Positions 12,419 to 25,509 of a stretch of DNA of 64,000 nucleotides are shown here, piece after piece (positions within the stretch are counted from its first letter, which is position 1; the number at the start of each line of letters is the position of its first letter). The DNA lies in assembly GCA_037833965.1 (NCBI GenBank), contig AP031354.1, positions 23,724,001 to 23,788,000 on the forward strand. The letters run 5' to 3'. This DNA comes from Marchantia polymorpha subsp. ruderalis. Lineage: Eukaryota; Streptophyta; Marchantiopsida; Marchantiales; Marchantiaceae. The notes below the pieces were generated by a model that was not told the DNA's origin, ran no database searches, and saw only the letters and a list, made by a program, of their open reading frames with translations. A program made the translations under genes and the position numbers.

Positions 12419-13480
12419 CCCTCCCTCACTCCCTCTCCCCTGCGAGCTGAATTGAGCTGCCACTCCCTGCCTCCCTCCCCTGCGCTCTCAGAATGCCTGC
12501 GCCTCCTCGTCGCAGATTCACGATCCAATTCCCTCCATCACCCACATTGATGCTGGTGACTCGCTCCCGCACATCTTCTTCTCTCCGAGCTCGAGGGAAA
12601 AAGCCTCCGGCAAATTCCAGGCCTGGCTCACAGGTCTGCTGATGGCTGCACTCCGGGGCCGCCTGGGTGGTTGTTCTCGGCCCCTCTCCCGCACCGCAGG
12701 CGCAACTGCTACGGCAGCGAACAGCGCTCGCACTGGCGCTCGCTGCCACGAATTAGGCCGGACTCTGACACCTTGTGAGTCAGGCCCCGTCTAGATCGAG
12801 ACTGAAAAGGAAACGTCCAGCAAGCTACTGCGAGCGAGAGAGACGGGGAGGGAGGGAGGGAGCGAGCGAGGCAGGGGGAGTGAGGGAGTAGAGTGAGCCG
12901 ATTGACATAAGAGCAAAAGGCGAACCACGGCAGCAGTCTGTCACGTCCAGATAATGTACGATGCTGAGCTCTGCAGTGTGCACAGCCGAGGCGCCTATCA
13001 TTGACGAGCACTCAGAGGATCGTCTGCGGCCTCCGCTCGGCACGCAACTCGACGCTCTGGACTGGACGGCGGGAACTTTCGCTGCCACTGTTTATTCGAC
13101 GAACAAACAAACAAACGTGGAATGAGCCCTCGTCTCGTCGAGTTCGTCCAATACTCATTCGGTATCCGTATGCGCCACTGACATGATGGACGGTACCTTC
13201 GTCGTATCCCTTGTGCGGTCCGAGTCCCCGAGGAATGGCAGCAGCGAGCTCGGTACACTCTCCACTGCTGTACCGCTGGGGGAAGTCCAGTAATCTGAAT
13301 TCGTCTCGATCGATCGATCGAGGTCGACAAATGACGTCGCTACATTGCGCTCGCCAGTGAGCAATACAAGACCCTTGGAACAAAGATAGATATTTCCGAT
13401 ATATACGCATTATGCACTGCATGTGTATGAACGTATTTTCGGCCTTTAAACATCTTGGGTCAGATTGGCACATCGCATTT
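12419..13480 (-). promoter_or_regulatory. Probable leader and promoter region of the 978-residue protein gene
   Basis: Upstream of the ATG at 12418 lies a CT-rich (plus strand) block of about 100 bases, which is GA-rich in the transcript sense. A second GGGAG/GAGCGAGC-rich block lies near 12837-12890. Such purine-rich leaders are common in plant housekeeping genes. No TATA box was identified with confidence. Short open frames here on both strands look like chance. Confidence 0.35.
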
Positions 13481-15779
13481 GCAATTTGACGTCGTTGAGG
13501 AGATCATCTCTTCGCTATCTGATACCCATTTCCTTCTTCTTATTTATGTTGCGATGTTCGAAGTGTTTTACCTGTCTTCTTTTTTCTATTCAGATTTGCA
13601 AGGAACAAATATGTTGTCTACAAAATTATTCATCTGTTGTACGAGAAAGGTGTGAATAGTAAAATTATTTGGAATACCCATCAAGACTCTCAAGGAGAAA
13701 AATATTTTTTATGTCATTCAAGATAACCAAAAAATGTAAATGAAAAGTTTTACAAACACCATCAGCATCCAAAGAGATTCGTCCTCTACTATGATTGCTT
13801 TCCTGTCTATGTCACTATGAAATGCTTTTTCAGAATTTATAGAATCTTGTCTCATGAAATGTCATACTCAGTGCACAAAAAAATACCCCTTGCCTTGCCA
13901 TCTACAGTGGTACCCTCTTGCACATTAGTGGACAAGTTCAAGAACATGTATAGTTTGCATCCATGGTTCGACTACCAACACTAGAATAATAAATATTTAT
14001 AAATTTCTGCATACCCATCGACCTGGAAACGTGTTTTAGGCCAGGAATGTGCACATTGACACATCCAATCAAGATCACTTATCTGCACTTGCATGTTTTA
14101 TTTCATTTTGGCAATTGATATCGAATCATTTCTCTAAAGATTAGATTTTAAGTAAATACCTCCTATGGGTAATGCATCCCGGATATCATACTACCCTGCC
14201 CAGTACATCCACTATATTGGATCCACTACAAGTTGTATTTGTATTCTAATTTGCAATGTTTTTGTATTATTTCTCTACCCACGTAGATTTTACAAAGAAC
14301 ACCTTCCACAGTCAATGCATACCGGTTGTCTTACTACTTGCCAAATACATCCACTGCAGTTGATGCTCTAACCTGTTCGGTAGAGTTTCTGACTGAGATT
14401 ACTGTATTATTGAGAATTGCCCCACTGTATATACGGTGTGTATGGTCTGCCTGACCTTGCTCTAAGGCGAACGGCAAATCTTCTGGAGTATCGTACCATG
14501 AATTATGATCCTTGTTGTCATTTTCTCTCAATCTGAATAATATTTTGTATCTCGTAAAGGACGGATGTTTCTCCTATTGTGTCTTCCTTCTTAAAGAAAA
14601 ATATAGGCAATCCAATCGGAAGAGGACCCCAACATTCGCAGCAGTCCGCTGACTTGGTGTCGTAATTCGATAGTATCAATATCTTGGTGGATGTAACGTT
14701 GTCAGCATATTATCATTCCTTCACCAATTACAGCGAAGAGTAACGTAAAAACTTGCACTTAGAATTTTATGTCTTACAATTCGCTAAATAGAACATTTTT
14801 CATTTTTAATGTGTGCCCAAAGCACTAGAAAGTGTTAGGCGTGATTATTGATTATATGATTATTGTATGAAAATAGTAATTTTATTCAAACATCAAATTA
14901 CTATTTTTTCCAGAAAATGAAAAATAAATAGACGATTATTTTTAGCTTTTCATATTTGGTGCCATTGGTACCATAATTTGACCCTCAGAAGATTATATGC
15001 AAAAATATTAGAGAATCTGATAACAAATTAGGTGATTTTTTTGGCATTGGACATGCGAGTCGGGTCTTTTTTTTCCCGTTCTAGCTTCTACTTCCTTGCT
15101 TTTATTGAAAACTAGTCGGATAAATCAATATGAGGTCCAAAAACCATAATGAATAAAAATTTTAGGGGTTTTTTCCATACTTGGCATAGTTGGTAGGTAG
15201 CCTGCTATTTCCTATAATTTTGAGGTTGAGGAATTTGTGTTTTCATGTGAGAGATCTCAAATGAAGCAAACTGATCTGTTATTAAAAAAAAGATTTGTAT
15301 TAAATTTATATCAAGGTAGATCATAACATCTACTTTGATTACAAAACAACGGTAAATGCATGCTGCACCTACAAGAATAAGATAATAATTCTATTTTGAT
15401 ATGATTCATGCTTAAAGAAGGATAATAATCCACATCCTTTGTATACCTTTTAAGAATTTATTCATATATATTCATAATTTTAAAAAATATAAATATTTTT
15501 GAAAGTTTCAAAGTAGCCAAACTTATAATTTCCAAATTTTTATCTTGTCATGATGTACAGATTTTCACACAAGTTAACAATTACTAGCATTGAAACACAT
15601 TATATAGAACTAAGAATTATTTTTAGGCTCAAATATCTTATAAACTTTCAACTTCCCCTTTAATATAATGCCATAGCACATGAGATACATTCTTATGCAA
15701 GCTATGACTGCAAAAAATTGTGAAATCTTATACAATGGTTAAAATTTTGAAATCGTATTGTCAACAAAAAAAAACACAA
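13481..15779. other. AT-rich intergenic DNA with a weak internal repeat
   Basis: Composition drops sharply in GC. Around 14173 and 14319 two similar segments recur about 146 bases apart (both contain a form of TACATCCACT), suggesting an old duplicated repeat. No coding region, tRNA or intact mobile element was recognised. Confidence 0.35.
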
Positions 15780-18700
15780 AAATTTATCAACGCAAACATA
15801 AAAACTATGTTGATAAAAAAATTACACGGTTCTTCGCTTTCGGGCTCCGTCAAAGGAAACAATAAGGTCTTTACTGCAATACCTACAAAGTGTTGAGAGC
15901 GACATGTGGTCTGTAATCCTATTTATATATGGTAGAAAACATCTTAGATCTAACTTTAATTTTAATATGAGTTAACTAGAGTCTAATTTGAGACTTAAGT
16001 TAACATTCAGAGTCTTCACCTTAACCCGTGTTGTGAGTATAATAGCTTTCATAATCTATTTAATTACTCTGCAGAAAGTTCTAGAATAAATTTTGACATA
16101 AATTTGTTTTTCACACTAGAGATGAGTAGAACTAAGTAGTAGCAAAAACATGATACAATATAAATATACTCATATAACAAAAGTTGATAATAAACTCTTC
16201 TTGTGCTCCTTATGCAAACCTGAAAAGTAGCACTATGTTTTCTAAAACATGTCCAAGTAACAACTTTGAACAGCGTATCAGATTGATTCAATTTACTATT
16301 AATCTTGACCAGCTCAATATTTTTATCACACTCTACATTTTTTATAAATTGATTCACAATTTCTATGTATTTCACTTTACTATCCATCGCTTGATTTGCA
16401 TCAAAATGTAATGCATTTTGACTATAACAATGAAGATTGATTATCTCATATTTTATACCTTGCTAAATGATCAACATATTTAATCAATCTTTTTTGTGTT
16501 GCTTCTATTGTTAAATATTATGTTTTTATTGTGAACTTAACTATGCATTTTAACAAAATAAATCTATCATTAATGCATAGAACTTCAAGTGTAAATATAT
16601 ACTTAATTTTTCATGTTCAGATCGAGTACATGGTCAACAACAACGAAGCTTAGCAAGGAGTTGGTCTTGTCACATGCACGACAAAAAAGAAACCATAATT
16701 TTTAACATGCTTCAAATGCACAAGAAACCACTTCATTGCTTTTAAATGCAAATTACTTAGATTTGAAATACTCACTTTCTTCATAGCTAGAGCAATATCA
16801 AGTCTTATGCACACCATCAAATATATGAAAATCTCTGCAACTTTGTCATAGAAAATTGATGACATTTTTTTTTCAATGACATCGGTTGGACATTGAGTTG
16901 AAGATTATTTAAACCATACTACTTTAAAATTCATTATATTAACCTTATTAATTTGATTCAATGATCTTCTAATAGACGCGTCTGATTGATCTATATTTTT
17001 TGATGAAGAGACTTGAGTCTCATCATCAATAACATGCTGCTTCAATTCTTGCTCTTTAGATAGTATTCTATTTGTAACAAAACTTTTTTATGGTCACATC
17101 ATTAATCACATGATAATCAATTTTCTCCAAACAACATATATGACTGAAGATTTATACTTTTCAGTACAAAAAATTTGAACCTTATCAATAATCTTATAGG
17201 CTATGAGATCAAATAACATATAAGGTTATTGCCAATATGAATTATTTTTTATGAACCTATATCAGTGAAAAGTAAAGATATGAGTAGTCTACTACCATTC
17301 ACACTAGTAGCATATCCAAGAAAACAACACTTCATGAATGTAGGATCTAACTTAGTTATGTGTTCTTAGAATATAAGAGTAGGAGTTGTACAACCAAACA
17401 TTTTCAAACAACTTATCTGTCATTCGTTTGTAACTCAATTCGAGTGTCAAGAAATTGATTGCTGTGAAAAGAGAATATTTGCTAAATTTATTGCAGTATT
17501 GACAACTTCGGCTCAAAATTCATATGATGTACATAAGATGATCTTTGCGCTTGGGGCAATGACGCAGTTAGTGAGGTGAAACCGAGACGCGTCAATTTCT
17601 GGTTGAAAACTAATTCCTATTTACAAGATCAATTCAACATATTGCGCACTTCAATAGTGTTTGATTGAGATTTTCAAAAATATAAATCATGGCAAGATGG
17701 CGAGTTTTGATGGCAAGATGGCAAGATGCCGTACCTACATAAATATTTCACCTTCTCTCAAGTTTGAATTCCAACGTGGCCTTTTCATCTTCTAAAAGTT
17801 GAAAGCACTTCATATTTGTGTGTCAAAAAATAAACTTGTACAAACCTTGATAACTTATTAATAGAAGATGCATAGTACAATTTTCAAAGCATGAGGATTT
17901 TAGAGAGTATTCACAAACGTAGTTATGTATATACTTAATTTATTCCTTGTGCAATCCAACATCAAAATCTTGTCTATGATGCTTGCATATAACACAATCT
18001 TCACAAAACTCTAAGTCAAGTTTAACTATGCCAGGTAATAACCTCATATCATGAAGGCGTGCCATGTAACTAATACTCATCTATAATAGACTAGAGTGCG
18101 ATACATGAGACATCTCATATCAAGATTTAGTAAAATTGACTTAAACATAGATGATAATTCTAGCAAATAGATATGTGATTCCTTTATATAATCATATCAC
18201 GTATATTCACCTTGAACATTCTCTTTCGGAGTTTCATTCAAGAATTTTTGAATCTAACATTATAAGAGAAATCAAATTTCTTCTCTTATAGTCTATAAAT
18301 TTAACCTGAGTTAATGTAAGATGATTTTTATCAAACATTTGAATTTTAACGTTTCTATTATTTTTAATCTTACAAAATTGATCATATACCATAAACTTTG
18401 AATTGTTTGATACTAATAAAGTACAAAAACACTCTCTAATCTAGCAAATATGATATGAACAAACAATGTTTAAAATCTATACATCATCAACATTCATTGA
18501 TGAATTGCAAAAGACATATCTCTGGTATCATAGACCATTTTTCAACAAGTCATGTTACATGTAATCAAAAATTTGAGCCACATTGATTAAAATAGAAGGA
18601 GTATCAGCATCTTTTTTTATCTTCTCACCACAATATTTTACAACCTCGTCACTTTTGCCATATTTTCAACAAAAAACTATTCTTCTCTCTGATATTTACT
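15780..18700 (-). mobile_element. Ty1/copia LTR retrotransposon fossil, heavily broken
   Basis: On the minus strand, pieces of a copia polyprotein appear in the expected order. There is a GAG-pre-integrase-like piece near 18.0-18.1 kb, integrase core pieces near 17.3-17.8 kb, a reverse-transcriptase/RNase H linker piece near 16.65-16.87 kb (YLMVCIRLDIALA, close to the usual copia form) and the RNase H end near 16.1-16.39 kb. A possible 3' LTR starts at about 16005 (TGTTA on the minus strand) and has a TATA-like stretch near 15925; no matching 5' LTR was found. The element is clearly dead, with well over ten breaks and internal losses, and looks old. A U4 snRNA-derived segment sits inside the integrase region. 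Outer limits are approximate. Confidence 0.7.
17541..17618 (+). pseudogene. U4: 5' half of a U4 snRNA (truncated copy)
   Basis: Starting at 17541 the plus strand reads like the 5' half of plant U4 snRNA. It has ATCTTTGCGCTTGGGGCAAT (stem II and the start of the 5' stem-loop), a GTGAGG...ACCGAG 5' stem-loop block, then GGTTGAAAAC of the central region. Homology fades at about 17618. The Sm site and 3' stem-loop of the roughly 150-nt RNA are missing, and no plant snRNA upstream element or TATA box precedes it. It is therefore a truncated, probably reverse-transcribed copy, not a working gene. It interrupts the copia integrase region, which reads on the opposite strand. Recognition is from memory of the U4 consensus. 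Confidence 0.8.
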
Positions 18701-19534
18701 CCAAACTTAAATATATCTTTAAATTTCATTTGTTTGACATTTGATCAGTTATAAAAACAACTGCAATAGCTAAATGATTGCAAACATTCCTTAAATATGA
18801 CTGAACTCAAGTCATATTTGGTGTCATATCAAAAAAATAAAATGATGTAGATGTCAATATCATCTTTTCTTGCAAATCATCACTAAATCACTTATAATTT
18901 CATAGTAAATGATTGTCTATCGATCACTATGAAGCAACACACATAACAAGAATTAATATAAAGCAGGGTGCGAGTAAATGTAGGGTTTTTTTTCATATTG
19001 TTTATTTTTTCTCCAAAGATTTTAAAGATTAATCATGTGATCATCAAAGATCATCATTATGATTTTGAATATAATTGGAGCAAGGTATCTTTTTTTCACT
19101 CATATGTCACTATCAAAACTTCTATGTTATTTTAAAAAGATTTCTATAATTCAAGATAGGTCTAAAACATGAATCAAATTTAAATCTTCTTGCAATTATA
19201 TCATCATCACATGACGCCAAGTCTCTTAAATATTCAAAAATCAAGATTTATGAGATTGTAATGATAATGGTTAGGATTGTCTAAATTGTCAACCACTATG
19301 ATGTTTTTGACACGCCAGTCATTAGAGCTCATGTGCTATTGTCAATACTTACAACTACAACTAACGATTGTAATGAGTTTGGTTATGGTGATTGTTCGTT
19401 GTTTCTTATTTCTTTTTCTTGCATAATTTTTTAGACAGTCACGACCTAGAATACCACTTAAAAAGCCATTTGTTTTACAACACATCTTTGCGTATCTTAA
19501 ATTCTTTCCATTGTGAAGCTTCTTACTAGCGCAA

Positions 19535-19769
19535 TCTATTGACTCTTCTATATGTGAAGTTTTTTCAATCTCTTTAGATTTGTAGGAAGCAATATGATAG
19601 GTTGTAAGTTGTAACAAACAAAGTATATCATTCTCAATCACATCATAAATTCTATTGACTCTTCCATATGTGAAGTTTCTTCAGTTTCTTTAGACTTGTA
19701 GGGTGCAATATGATTGATTGTAAGTTGTAACAAACCAAGTATATTGTTTTGAATCACATCATAAATTCT
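19535..19769. repeat. 116-bp tandem duplication, two copies
   Basis: The segment beginning CTATTGACTCTTC at 19536 recurs at 19652, a period of 116 bases, with scattered differences over the whole length. Both copies share TTGTAAGTTGTAACAAAC and AATCACATCATAAA. Confidence 0.8.
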
Positions 19770-21997
19770 TTTTTGCAAAATGTGTCAATTAGTGTAGTTA
19801 GATTTATGATTTTCATTTGTGGTAAGCTAAGAATGCTCCCCACAGAAATTAACTAGATTTCGCCAATCAAATTAGTTTACACTACTTTTTTGATAGGGAT
19901 CGTTGATGGAAAGAGTAGAGTGTAAATAAATTAGAAAACTCTATCGTAGTAGGTGTGATAAAATTGTAATAAGATTAAGTGAAAAATTAGCCAAACACAA
20001 AACCAGTATCTGGTTGCCAAATTAATTCAAAACTAGAAAAATGTGTTAGGTAGATTAGATTGAACCTTCTAAGTAAAGATCTTGGGCTTCCAGAATACTT
20101 GGATAAGCTCTTTTAGGCTAAGCTAGGTATGACAAGATGTAGAGGACACATAGCGCTGACCAAGTGAAAGTTAGATACGTAATTCTTGGCAAATGAAATC
20201 CCAAGATTTCCCGTGGCGGCTAGGATTTTGGATACCGTCAGAGCCAACCGCAGTGAGGTTTAGGAATTTTAGTATTTAAATGCTCTTAAGAATTTTAAAT
20301 TAGACTATTTTTTGCTTGTTTATGCGACTTGGTTCTGTTTTGCAACTCTTGCATTTTTTGTATGTAATCTTAGTACTGAATTTTTGCCTGTCCGGTAAGT
20401 GCTGCAAGGTCGGATTTATTAGTTTGTGAAAGAAAATCCTGAGATCAATTTTGAGCTGAAAATTTGTGATGAATGGGTTCTAGTGTGTAGTCGGAGGATC
20501 TCTTTATCTTTTTGTTTACATGTATAACGTTTGTGTGAGATAACCGCTGTTAGGATTGGGTAGTATAAGGTGGAGTGCTTTGGGTAGAAATTTTTGGATA
20601 TACGCTAGTCCAACCTTTTGATGTGGTTCCACAATACTCGAGCGGAATAGTTCAGGAGATGGTACGTGACTTCCACTTATCATATATTATTAAATTCTCA
20701 CTCTGAGTCCAGATCTAGATGTCATTGTAGTTCTTGGTTGGGGTTCGTGGGAATCTTCTGAGTGACATGCTGATCTAGACCTAACAGTTCAAAACAATTG
20801 TGAGAAGGTAACCGCGCCTTTTGTTTTCGTTTTTTTTTTTTTTATAGTGACTCTTCCGTCACTTTAATTTCTACAATAGTATGAGCCATACTCCCACAAG
20901 ACCAACAGTGCTCTTGGATGTAGAGGTAAAACTTCTATTTTGTCATTGTTACATTTGTTGACTTTTGGTATATGAAACTAACAGTATCTGACATGGACGT
21001 CTAGATCCAGTTTTTGGAATATCATTTGTGAGATTAATCTCGGATCATTTGGGTTGTACTTTGGGTTTGTTGTTGTTAAACACCATGTCATGTGGGAATA
21101 CTCTACTACTCTTTCTACTTCACAGGAATCACGAAACGAGTACTCGAGTCTCTATTAGTCAGGTTTTCGCTGGATTACTTGCTATTGAATGCTTCAAACG
21201 ATACAGTATTGCGACATCATTCTCATCTCCTTGTCATTTATGTTATTTGTGAGCAAATCTAGACCATTTGAGTTTCCAATCAGTTTAGAATGATGTTACA
21301 TTCTTGCCTATATTTGGCTTTGTTCATACTTAAGGAGATCATCGTTGAATTCATTTTGCTCATATGAAATATTAATCTTGAAAAAATCATTTTTGAACAT
21401 GGAGAAAACAAAAACAAACAAAAACAATAATAAACTTTCTCTTAAAAGAAGCCTATATGTGTACTTTATAAGCCCAATGTAGTCTTTGATTAGAGATTTA
21501 TGAACTTCTAAAGCAATCATCTTTTGTTGCACAATCTCACTTTGCTTATATTCAAACTTAAACGAATCCATATGATCATTTCATCTCAAATGGTCATAGA
21601 TATATAATGCTCCAAATTCCGTTCCGCTCTTCCTTCTACCTTGTTTTGTACATAGTTGTGTACTTCAATTTCTTCAATTGTTCTCTTAACCTACTGTTGA
21701 TTTACAATGCCAACATGTGGTTTGATCGTAATTGCAAACATCACTTTTTTCAATAAAATTTTGGCATTTGAAACAAAAATTTGTAGAAACAATGAACCAA
21801 TCAAGGGCATTCCATTCATTTTTGCACTTCTTAATTCACAGTAATCATATACAACCCTAACATCAGAATATGACTTAACCAAACATTTGAAACAAAACTA
21901 ATGTGCATACATGCATTTTATCTCACAATAATAATAGTAATTGATTTTTATTGCATTCTTACAATGAAAAACGTTGTTGCACCATCTCATTTTATGA

Positions 21998-22060
21998 ATG
22001 ATTTTAAGAAAAATCATTCAAAATGATTTTAAGAAAAATCATTCAAAATGATTCTTAGGT
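21998..22060. repeat. 25-bp tandem repeat, about 2.5 copies
   Basis: ATGATTTTAAGAAAAATCAT is repeated head to tail with a period of 25 bases, first at 21998 and again at 22023. A third partial unit follows. Confidence 0.8.
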
Positions 22061-25000
22061 TCCGGATTATTGTTACCGACCAGTCTTAGCACTTTGTTTT
22101 CATGACCATATGGTTTGGATTCACTACATTAATGCTTCATGCAAAACAAATATCTATTTCGACACTACTTTATTTTCATCATAAAGTAGCTTGTCTAGGC
22201 TTGCCCATAGATTCATGTCCTGAACATAGGCTGAAATATCAAATTTATCATTGTAGTTGACAATCTCTTGTATGATCAATTCTAAAAAATGATAATTATT
22301 TATAATATTTTAAAATGAATACTCTATTGAGGTGTTTGTTTGAAGAATCACCATATGATTGACCACAACATATACTCGCGACTCTATCCAAGATGATTTG
22401 ATTGTTCACAATCTTTCAACACTATTCTATCCATTTCTACTCGCAACAAGGATAAACTTGGTAATGAACCATTGCTTCATACTCTCTTAAAGTTTCCAAA
22501 GTGGAACCTATACCGAAGATTTTTTTCTTCTTGTTACTTGACATCCAAACTAGATATTACAATTGTATTTTTTTGCAAGAAAATCTCCATAAGAAAATCA
22601 TCTTGATCAATCTAGTATGTTGTGTGAGAAACTGTATCTTTAATTCTTGTAGTTATGATATCAATTGTTACAAAATATGCAAAAGGAAAAAATAAACATG
22701 AACAAATAAAAAACAAACTAAGAAATATATAATTTGCAACTCTTGCTCTCCTTTCATAATATAGTATGAATTACTAATTATAACTAAGTCACATTAATCA
22801 CAATTTAATTTAATTTACATATGTAAATTTTTTTTAAAAATAATCATACTTGAATGAAATTTTAAAATTATATAGAATATGATAACAAAATTTAAAAAAG
22901 TATTATACAAAAATCAAATTTGAGAATTAATTATAATAAAATTTTAAAAAAAATATTACACACGAATTAAAATTTAAAATTGTATGATAATTAAAATTAA
23001 AAAATATTACAAAAGAATTAAAATTGAAAATTATGTTTAATATGATTATTAAATTAAAAAATATTACAAATGAATTTAAATTGAAAATTATGTTTAATAT
23101 GATTATTAAATTAAAAAATATTACAAATGAATTAAAATTGAAAATTATAAAATATAAATAAAAATTTATAAAAAATATAACATGAAGAAAATTTATATTA
23201 TGAATCATAATTTAAAATTTTTCAAATTAATATTTTAAATATATAAAATTATATAGTGTTTTTTTACTAAAAATAAAAAATTTATAATTGAGTATAAAGA
23301 TACTTCAAGCAAAATATATAAATATCATACACAATAATTTTCAGCTTTAAAAATAAAAAATTATTTAAATATAATATTTTTTAATAACATAATTTTGTAT
23401 ATAAATAATAGTTTCAGTCAGATATATATGAACATATTTATATATAATGAAAATATAATACTATTTATATATTTTGAATTATAGTCTCTATAATGAATAG
23501 TATCAAATTGAAATTCAATTCAATATGATGTCAAGGAGATAAATATTATATTCGATTTTATGATATATTAAATATTTTATAGAAATTATTTAATAAAAAT
23601 TAAATAATTTATTTACATATAATATAAAAATCTAATTAATTTTTTTAAAATCCAGATATTTGAAATAAAACTTTTTAACTGAGGAATAAAAAAGTTTATT
23701 TTGAATTTTATTATTAAATATTCATAAATTAAAATATCAACCAAAACTTATATATATGTTCAATAAATATGTGAAAAAAATACACAACTATACTATACTA
23801 TCCGGCCTATTGAACAGAACAAAAGGAAGAGAGTTATCATTTCCACAAAAAGTGAAACCGCCAGCGGTCCCGTGACCTCGGAGATGGTAAGTGGGGTCTT
23901 TGAATGAACTGTCACCACTTTGTAGAACCGGTGACCTCTTGATGTCTCGACGCAGAGGTCGGTCAGGTGTTCGAACGATGGGCCGACAAAGTTCTGTCTT
24001 CCAGGATGATCATGCCCAACCGTCAACAACTGGACACCAATCAACCCATCACAACATTTGGTCTTCGTCTACGTCGAGAAGATTGAAGGATCTCTTCCGT
24101 CCAAGTTCATTTCTCCGAGTCTTCACATCCACCGGTCATTCCCGGAATTGGTCGGCTGCGTGTGTATGCTCGAAGGAGCACTCGCGCTTTCGAACGAAGT
24201 TCCTAAAGTGTCTGCACTCCGCCTCACGGAGAGAATTCGCTTTGCCAGGTCGAAGCAAACGTCGACAATACCGTCCCGTCCCCTCTGCCTACCTTCTTCC
24301 ATACACCAAAATGGAAGCAAATAGACGTACCTCATCGATGCTCTCGTTCTCCCAGCACCTCGGGCCAGTCACCAGATCGATCAGCATCCGATGCCCACCC
24401 GTCTGTTGCACATCCCTTCTCTGTTTCTACACAAGGTCAGCATAGACTTTTCCTCTTCTCCCCGCCGCCGCCGCCGATTCTCTCTCCCTCACGCACACAC
24501 GCAAATCATTCAATCAATCTATCAGTCGATCGGATCAGCTCACGGTTTCGAACGAGAAAACGTTCTCCCTGATTCGCTAGCGATCATGACAGCTCCATCG
24601 CCAAGAGAAAGTTAGGACACGTACACCTTTTCTCAATCTAGGCGCTCGTCGTCGATCTGCTCCAAGTCTGCCACTGCTCACAGAATTAGTGACACGACGA
24701 ACGAACGAAGGGCATTCTGAAGCGAGCGGATCGTCGATCGTCGTCGTCTGGCTGCTGCTGCTGCTGCGGAGGCCGAGCTGTCGTATCTCGGACACGAGTC
24801 GCACCTCGTCGCAATCCGGGCACTACCACAACCGAATGAAAAGCGAGTCAGCTCGATCTCTGGAGCTCGACGAGCTTTGGACATAGCGACCTTCGTCGCT
24901 TTCTCGCCACATGCGAGGACAGTGCGCTTGTCGGAAAAGATTCGAGCTTTTCACACTGCCCGGCCACGAAGAACCGGGCGGGCAGCTCCGGGCTCGACGC

Positions 25001-25356
25001 TTCCTTTTGTTCCCATTCGTTAACCGGTGAGTCCGAAGCGGGACCAGCCAATCCGGTATCCCCCTCTCCTCAGAAAGCCCCCGGCAGCGGGGCAGGCAGA
25101 TCCGGTCAGGAGAGGACTGAGGCCGTTGACTGGGGTCATCCAGGGAAGAGACGAGCCGGACTGTAACCCGAGTTACCGAAAGTACACCGTGGTCAGAAGA
25201 AACTCGTCGGGGTCGGGGGCCGGCGCGGGCAGGAGGGTCATGACCGGGCATGACGACACGAGACGAGCGCACAAAGTCGGTCCGTCTGTCAGGCCATCGA
25301 GACGAGCCTGACGCGACGAAGGGGACGGACGGCGGGAGGTGGTGCTGGCGGCCGCG

Positions 25357-25401
25357 ATGGAGTTTCTGATATCTGCACGGGCGCTCGCGAACGCGATCTG
25401 A
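25357..25401 (+). promoter_or_regulatory. Upstream ORF in the likely GnT-I leader
   Basis: A 14-codon frame (MEFLISARALANAI, then TGA) has its ATG in a strong context (GCCGCGATGG) and ends 108 bases before the GnT-I start codon. If it lies in the transcript it could lower translation of the main frame. Whether transcription starts upstream of it is unknown. Confidence 0.25.
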
Positions 25402-25433
25402 TCCCATTTGAATTGGATCGAATTGGATCGGAT

Positions 25434-25435
<2 letters not shown>

Positions 25436-25467
<32 letters not shown>
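25436..25467 (+). repeat. (GA)n microsatellite in the GnT-I leader
   Basis: About 15 GA dinucleotides, followed by a GGA-rich purine run to about 25490. It lies 43 bases before the GnT-I start codon, so it is probably in the 5' UTR, where GA runs are frequent in plants. Confidence 0.85.
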
Positions 25468-25469
<2 letters not shown>

Positions 25470-25509
25470 GAGGAGCAGGAGGAGGAGGCGAGGAAGCAAA
25501 TCTGGGGCC

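Larger units (their letters stand above)
18701..23790. other. Very AT-rich gene-poor DNA
   Basis: No host gene is supported. The stretch at about 22700-23780 is nearly pure A/T with long runs of AAAAT/TTTAA words, and its open frames (Asn/Phe/Ile-rich) are composition artefacts. A run of about 15 T lies near 20830-20846. The part at 20-21.3 kb is slightly less AT-rich and may be an unrecognised old element. Confidence 0.4.
23791..25509. other. GC-rich region upstream of GnT-I, with promoter and leader
   Basis: GC content rises abruptly near 23800. Open frames exist on both strands, for example plus 23891-24445, but none shows a domain or a clear exon chain, so no gene is called. The right half, about 25000-25509, is likely promoter and 5' UTR of the glycosyltransferase gene. 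It contains a purine-rich microsatellite and a repeated GAATTGGATC word at about 25410-25430. The 254-codon minus-strand frame here overlaps the real first exon and is rejected. Confidence 0.3.

Noticed and set aside
10625-12550. Several plus-strand frames of 100-290 codons
   Set aside because: They are antisense shadows of the codon repeats (CTG, GAC, GCC runs) of the 978-residue protein; leucine- and cysteine-run composition betrays this.
22927-23208. 93-codon minus-strand frame rich in Asn, Phe and Ile
   Set aside because: It arises from imperfect AAAATATTACAAATGAATTA-type repeats in almost pure A/T sequence.
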